Part shown: in pieces, positions 6,367 to 6,633 of the stretch
Layout: each line of letters begins with the position of its first letter
Position numbering within the stretch: the stretch's first letter is position 1
Assembly: GCA_019348395.1 (NCBI GenBank)
Contig: JAHWJN010000076.1
Location: 1 to 6,633 of the forward strand
Direction of reading: 5' to 3'
DNA: 6,633 bases
Source of the DNA: Chloroflexota bacterium
GTDB taxonomy: Bacteria > Chloroflexota > Limnocylindria > QHBO01
The notes under the pieces: generated by a model
Seen by the model: only the letters and a program-made list of their open reading frames with translations
The model's database searches: none
What the model was told of the DNA's origin: nothing
Translations under genes and position numbers: made by a program

Positions 6367-6633
6367 GCGTGATCGCGGCGAGGACGGGGACACGCACGAT
6401 CCGGGAGCTCGGCGGCCTCGCGGCCAGGATGCCCTGGGCCGGCGGCCTGCTGACGCTCGGCGCCATGGCGGCGATGGGCCTGCCGGGCCTCGCCGTGTTC
6501 GTCTCGGAGTTCATGAGCATCATGGGCGGGTACGAAGCCTACCCGGTTCAGGGCGTCCTGGCGGCTACGGGCATCGTGCTCTCGGCGATGTACCTGCTGT
6601 ACATGCTGGCGCGGGTGGTCTTTGGGCCGATCC
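6363..6633 (+). CDS. nuoM: NADH-quinone oxidoreductase subunit M (NuoM), internal fragment
   Basis: NuoM is one of the antiporter-like membrane subunits of respiratory complex I and carries a proton channel. The plus frame, read from 6363 to the window end with no stop, gives about 90 residues. They start VGVIAARTGTRTIRELGG, which corresponds to the loop that in homologues reads 'VGVIyeRthTRdI..lGGLa'. Next comes a transmembrane helix with LGAMAAMGLPGLAVFVSEFM, whose Glu in the SEF context is the conserved channel residue of this helix in NuoM. A second helix, GVLAATGIVLSAMYLLYMLA, precedes RVVFGP. These features separate it from NuoL, NuoN and Mrp antiporters. The first roughly two thirds of a normal NuoM (about 500 residues) are absent on the left, lost at the breakpoint near 6362, and the right side is cut by the window edge. 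There is no start codon context, so as it stands this is a fragment. ATG 6429 and GTG 6369 are internal codons. Confidence 0.85.

Overview
This is a high-GC, gene-dense bacterial chromosomal window, mostly housekeeping. A minus-strand run of nine genes fills positions 289-6361. In transcription order they are: purine nucleoside phosphorylase (pnp, 5'-truncated), M50/site-2-type metalloprotease, small HD-domain protein, scpA, scpB, rluB-type pseudouridine synthase, cmk, plsC and ispH. Six of the eight junctions overlap by 4-14 bases. One gap is 10 bases, and only plsC-ispH has a wider one (43 bases). This points to one translationally coupled operon. The scpA-scpB-rluB-cmk-plsC-ispH order is an old block known in varied forms from Firmicutes and Chloroflexota. 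Together with the GC content and the M50 and HD neighbours, it suggests a Chloroflexota-like (perhaps Limnocylindria-like) or related Terrabacteria genome. That is an inference from gene order, not a taxonomic proof.

Left edge (1-273): the C-terminal end of a plus-strand GT4-like glycosyltransferase, convergent with ispH. Its stop and the ispH stop are separated by 15 bases, and a 6-bp palindrome covers the ispH stop codon. Middle (289-5715): eight intact genes for isoprenoid precursor synthesis (ispH), phosphatidic acid synthesis (plsC), CMP/dCMP phosphorylation (cmk), rRNA modification (rluB), SMC condensin accessory subunits (scpA, scpB), an unassigned HD phosphohydrolase and a membrane protease.

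Right edge (5726-6633): two gene fragments meet head to head. Reading the minus strand, pnp homology stops at about 6361, just after the point where the conserved GHAG motif should be. From 6363 the plus strand encodes the interior of NuoM (complex I subunit M), already past its first two thirds. One breakpoint therefore removes the 5' part of both genes. This is either an assembly chimera or a real rearrangement, and it is the most notable thing in the window. The antisense of the nuoM piece happens to stay open in the pnp frame up to 6523, so a gene caller would probably report a full-size 'PNP' with a spurious N-terminus and might miss NuoM.

I see no CRISPR array, tRNA, rRNA, insertion sequence, phage gene, toxin-antitoxin pair or defence system. 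No stretch over 300 bases lacks a gene. I did not find a convincing new biological system here.
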